This document shows, piece by piece, positions 62,751 to 64,000 of a stretch of DNA of 64,000 nucleotides. The notes below the pieces were generated by a model. The model was not told where the DNA came from. It made no database searches and saw only the letters and a program-made list of their open reading frames with translations. This DNA is from Thalassospira sp. (lineage in GTDB: Bacteria > Pseudomonadota > Alphaproteobacteria > Rhodospirillales > Thalassospiraceae). The translations under genes and the position numbers were made by a program. The first letter of the stretch is position 1; each line of letters starts with the position of its first letter. The DNA is taken from contig NZ_JAUYHK010000019.1 of NCBI RefSeq assembly GCF_030690045.1, positions 62,001 to 126,000 on the forward strand, read 5' to 3'.

Positions 62751-64000
62751 ATGACCAGTGCGACCACCGAAACCACACCGATCCTTCGCATCTATGACAG
62801 CCTGACCCGACAAAAACAGGTGTTTGAGCCGCTTGATCCCGAGCATGTCCGGCTTTATGTCTGCGGACCGACGGTTTATGACTATGCCCATGTCGGCAAT
62901 GCGCGTCCGGTGGTGGTGTTTGATACGCTGGTACGGGTGTTGCGCCATTTGTTTTCCATGGTGACCTATGTTCGCAACGTGACCGACGTTGATGACAAGA
63001 TCAATGCCCGGGCGAAAGAAAGTGGCGAACCGATTTCGGTGATCACGGCGCGCACCCATCAGGCTTATCTTGATGATATGGGCGCACTGAATGCTGCGAA
63101 ACCCGATGTCGAACCGCGGGCGACCGAACATATCGCCGAAATGATTGTGATGTGCGAAAGCCTGATTGCACAGGGTTTTGCCTATGAGGCCGAAGGCCAT
63201 GTGCTGTTTTCCGTCGCGTCTTATGGCGATTACGGAAAATTGTCGCGGCGCAACCGCGATGAAATGATCGCCGGTGCCCGTGTCGAAATTGCGCCTTATA
63301 AAAAAGACCCGGCCGATTTCGTTTTGTGGAAACCGTCCGAAGACGACACACCGGGTTGGGACAGCCCGTGGGGCCGGGGGCGTCCGGGCTGGCATATTGA
63401 ATGCTCCGCCATGTCAACACGCTATCTGGGTGAAAACTTCGATATTCATGGGGGCGGATCAGACCTTGTCTTTCCGCATCATGAAAATGAAATTGCCCAA
63501 AGCTGCTGCGCGAATGCGGGTTCCAGCTACGCCAAATACTGGATGCATAACGGCCATTTGATGGTCGAAGGCGAAAAAATGTCAAAATCGCTTGGCAATT
63601 TTGTCACGGTTCATGAGCTTTTGGAAAAATGGCCAGGCGAGGCAATCCGCCTTGCGATGCTGGGCACCCATTATCATCAACCGATCAACTGGACCGAAGA
63701 CAACCTGAAACAGGCGAAAGAAACGCTGGACCGGTTTTATTCCGCCCTGCGTCAGACCATCCATTGCAAGCCCCGCGATATGGCAGTACCCGGTGGGGTT
63801 CTGGGTGCGTTGTGTGATGATTTGAATACGCCGCTGGCGATTGCCGAACTGCATGAACTGGTGACCCAGCTGAATAAAACAGATCCGGGCCACACTCATG
63901 CCTTGGCCAAGGCGCGGGCAAAGGTGATGGCGGCGGCAAGCCTTCTGGGCCTGTTGCAGCAGGACCCGGATGCCTGGTTTACCGGCGATGCCGATGAAGA
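62751..64000 (+). CDS. cysS: Cysteine--tRNA ligase, 3' end cut by window edge
   Basis: The frame opens at [17 protein letters not shown] and stays open for 416 codons to the edge. CysRS hallmarks are complete up to there: [20 protein letters not shown] (zinc Cys and HIGH-like site), [20 protein letters not shown] and KMSKSLGNF. It follows gltX by 66 bp on the same strand. The C-terminal anticodon-binding end is outside the window. Confidence 0.96.
   Translation, partial: MTSATTETTPILRIYDSLTRQKQVFEPLDPEHVRLYVCGPTVYDYAHVGNARPVVVFDTLVRVLRHLFSMVTYVRNVTDVDDKINARAKESGEPISVITARTHQAYLDDMGALNAAKPDVEPRATEHIAEMIVMCESLIAQGFAYEAEGHVLFSVASYGDYGKLSRRNRDEMIAGARVEIAPYKKDPADFVLWKPSEDDTPGWDSPWGRGRPGWHIECSAMSTRYLGENFDIHGGGSDLVFPHHENEIAQSCCANAGSSYAKYWMHNGHLMVEGEKMSKSLGNFVTVHELLEKWPGEAIRLAMLGTHYHQPINWTEDNLKQAKETLDRFYSALRQTIHCKPRDMAVPGGVLGALCDDLNTPLAIAELHELVTQLNKTDPGHTHALAKARAKVMAAASLLGLLQQDPDAWFTGDADE

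Overview
The window reads as a chromosomal segment of a Gram-negative alphaproteobacterium, probably a Rhodospirillales member and by overall gene style most like Thalassospira. This is an inference from gene content, not from a search. Supporting signs are PhnD with an acidic Cys-containing N-terminus, TRAP and dipeptide ABC transport, DUF3422, a class II DAHP synthase, CtaA and a gltX-cysS pair. Coding density is high, with mostly moderate-to-high GC. Both edges cut genes: phnE on the left and cysS on the right. There is no rRNA, complete tRNA, CRISPR array, integrase or transposase.

Layout. 1-2970: phosphonate-type ABC importer (phnD-phnC-phnE) divergent from a DeoR-type regulator. 3060-3568: yefM-yoeB toxin-antitoxin pair with a recognisable paired operator. 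3690-7424: fumC, a copper pair (DUF2946 and PCu(A)C chaperone), a DUF985 cupin and a LysE exporter. 7594-12398: a five-gene sugar cassette (ROK regulator, ABC ATPase, binding protein, permease, SDR) lying between two 35-bp direct repeats; the right copy is the 3' end of dppF. 12633-18307: dppABCDF. 18644-25215: threonine aldolase, then an operon for a Slam-like TPR/beta-barrel outer-membrane protein, a secreted FecR-domain protein and a CHASE2 adenylate cyclase. 25426-28315: tldD and a DUF3422 gene.

Two AT-richer insertions look like defence genes. At 28316-31980 a PHP-SMC-like ATPase (Ppl/TrlF type) follows a small companion gene. A 26-bp piece matching initiator tRNA-Met lies upstream of this unit, and a 10-bp inverted repeat flanks it. 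At 38996-40927 a GHKL ATPase is fused to a C-terminal DUF4263/Shedu-like PD-(D/E)XK domain. Between and beyond them lie housekeeping genes: ctaA, a siroheme-synthase N-domain gene with cysH, dgt, DUF4870, a second lysE and gor.

41039-42687: acdR/acdS (ACC deaminase) as a divergent pair. 42766-47734: gntK and a DctPQM TRAP transporter, divergent from a GntR/LacI repressor with a palindromic operator over the promoter. 48245-50786: TauE/SafE exporter divergent from aroG (class II). 50930-56373: polyprenyl-sugar/glycan genes (GT-C-like membrane protein, gtrA, methyltransferase, asnB, gtrB). 56646-59404: two unknown genes, an M48 protease with a YbjQ-like N-domain and a free-standing ybjQ. 59662-64000: nadE, gltX, cysS.

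The strongest candidates for undescribed biology are the GHKL-Shedu fusion, the two-gene Ppl-like unit with its tRNA scar, and the Slam-FecR-CHASE2 operon. All function statements rest on motif recognition by eye.
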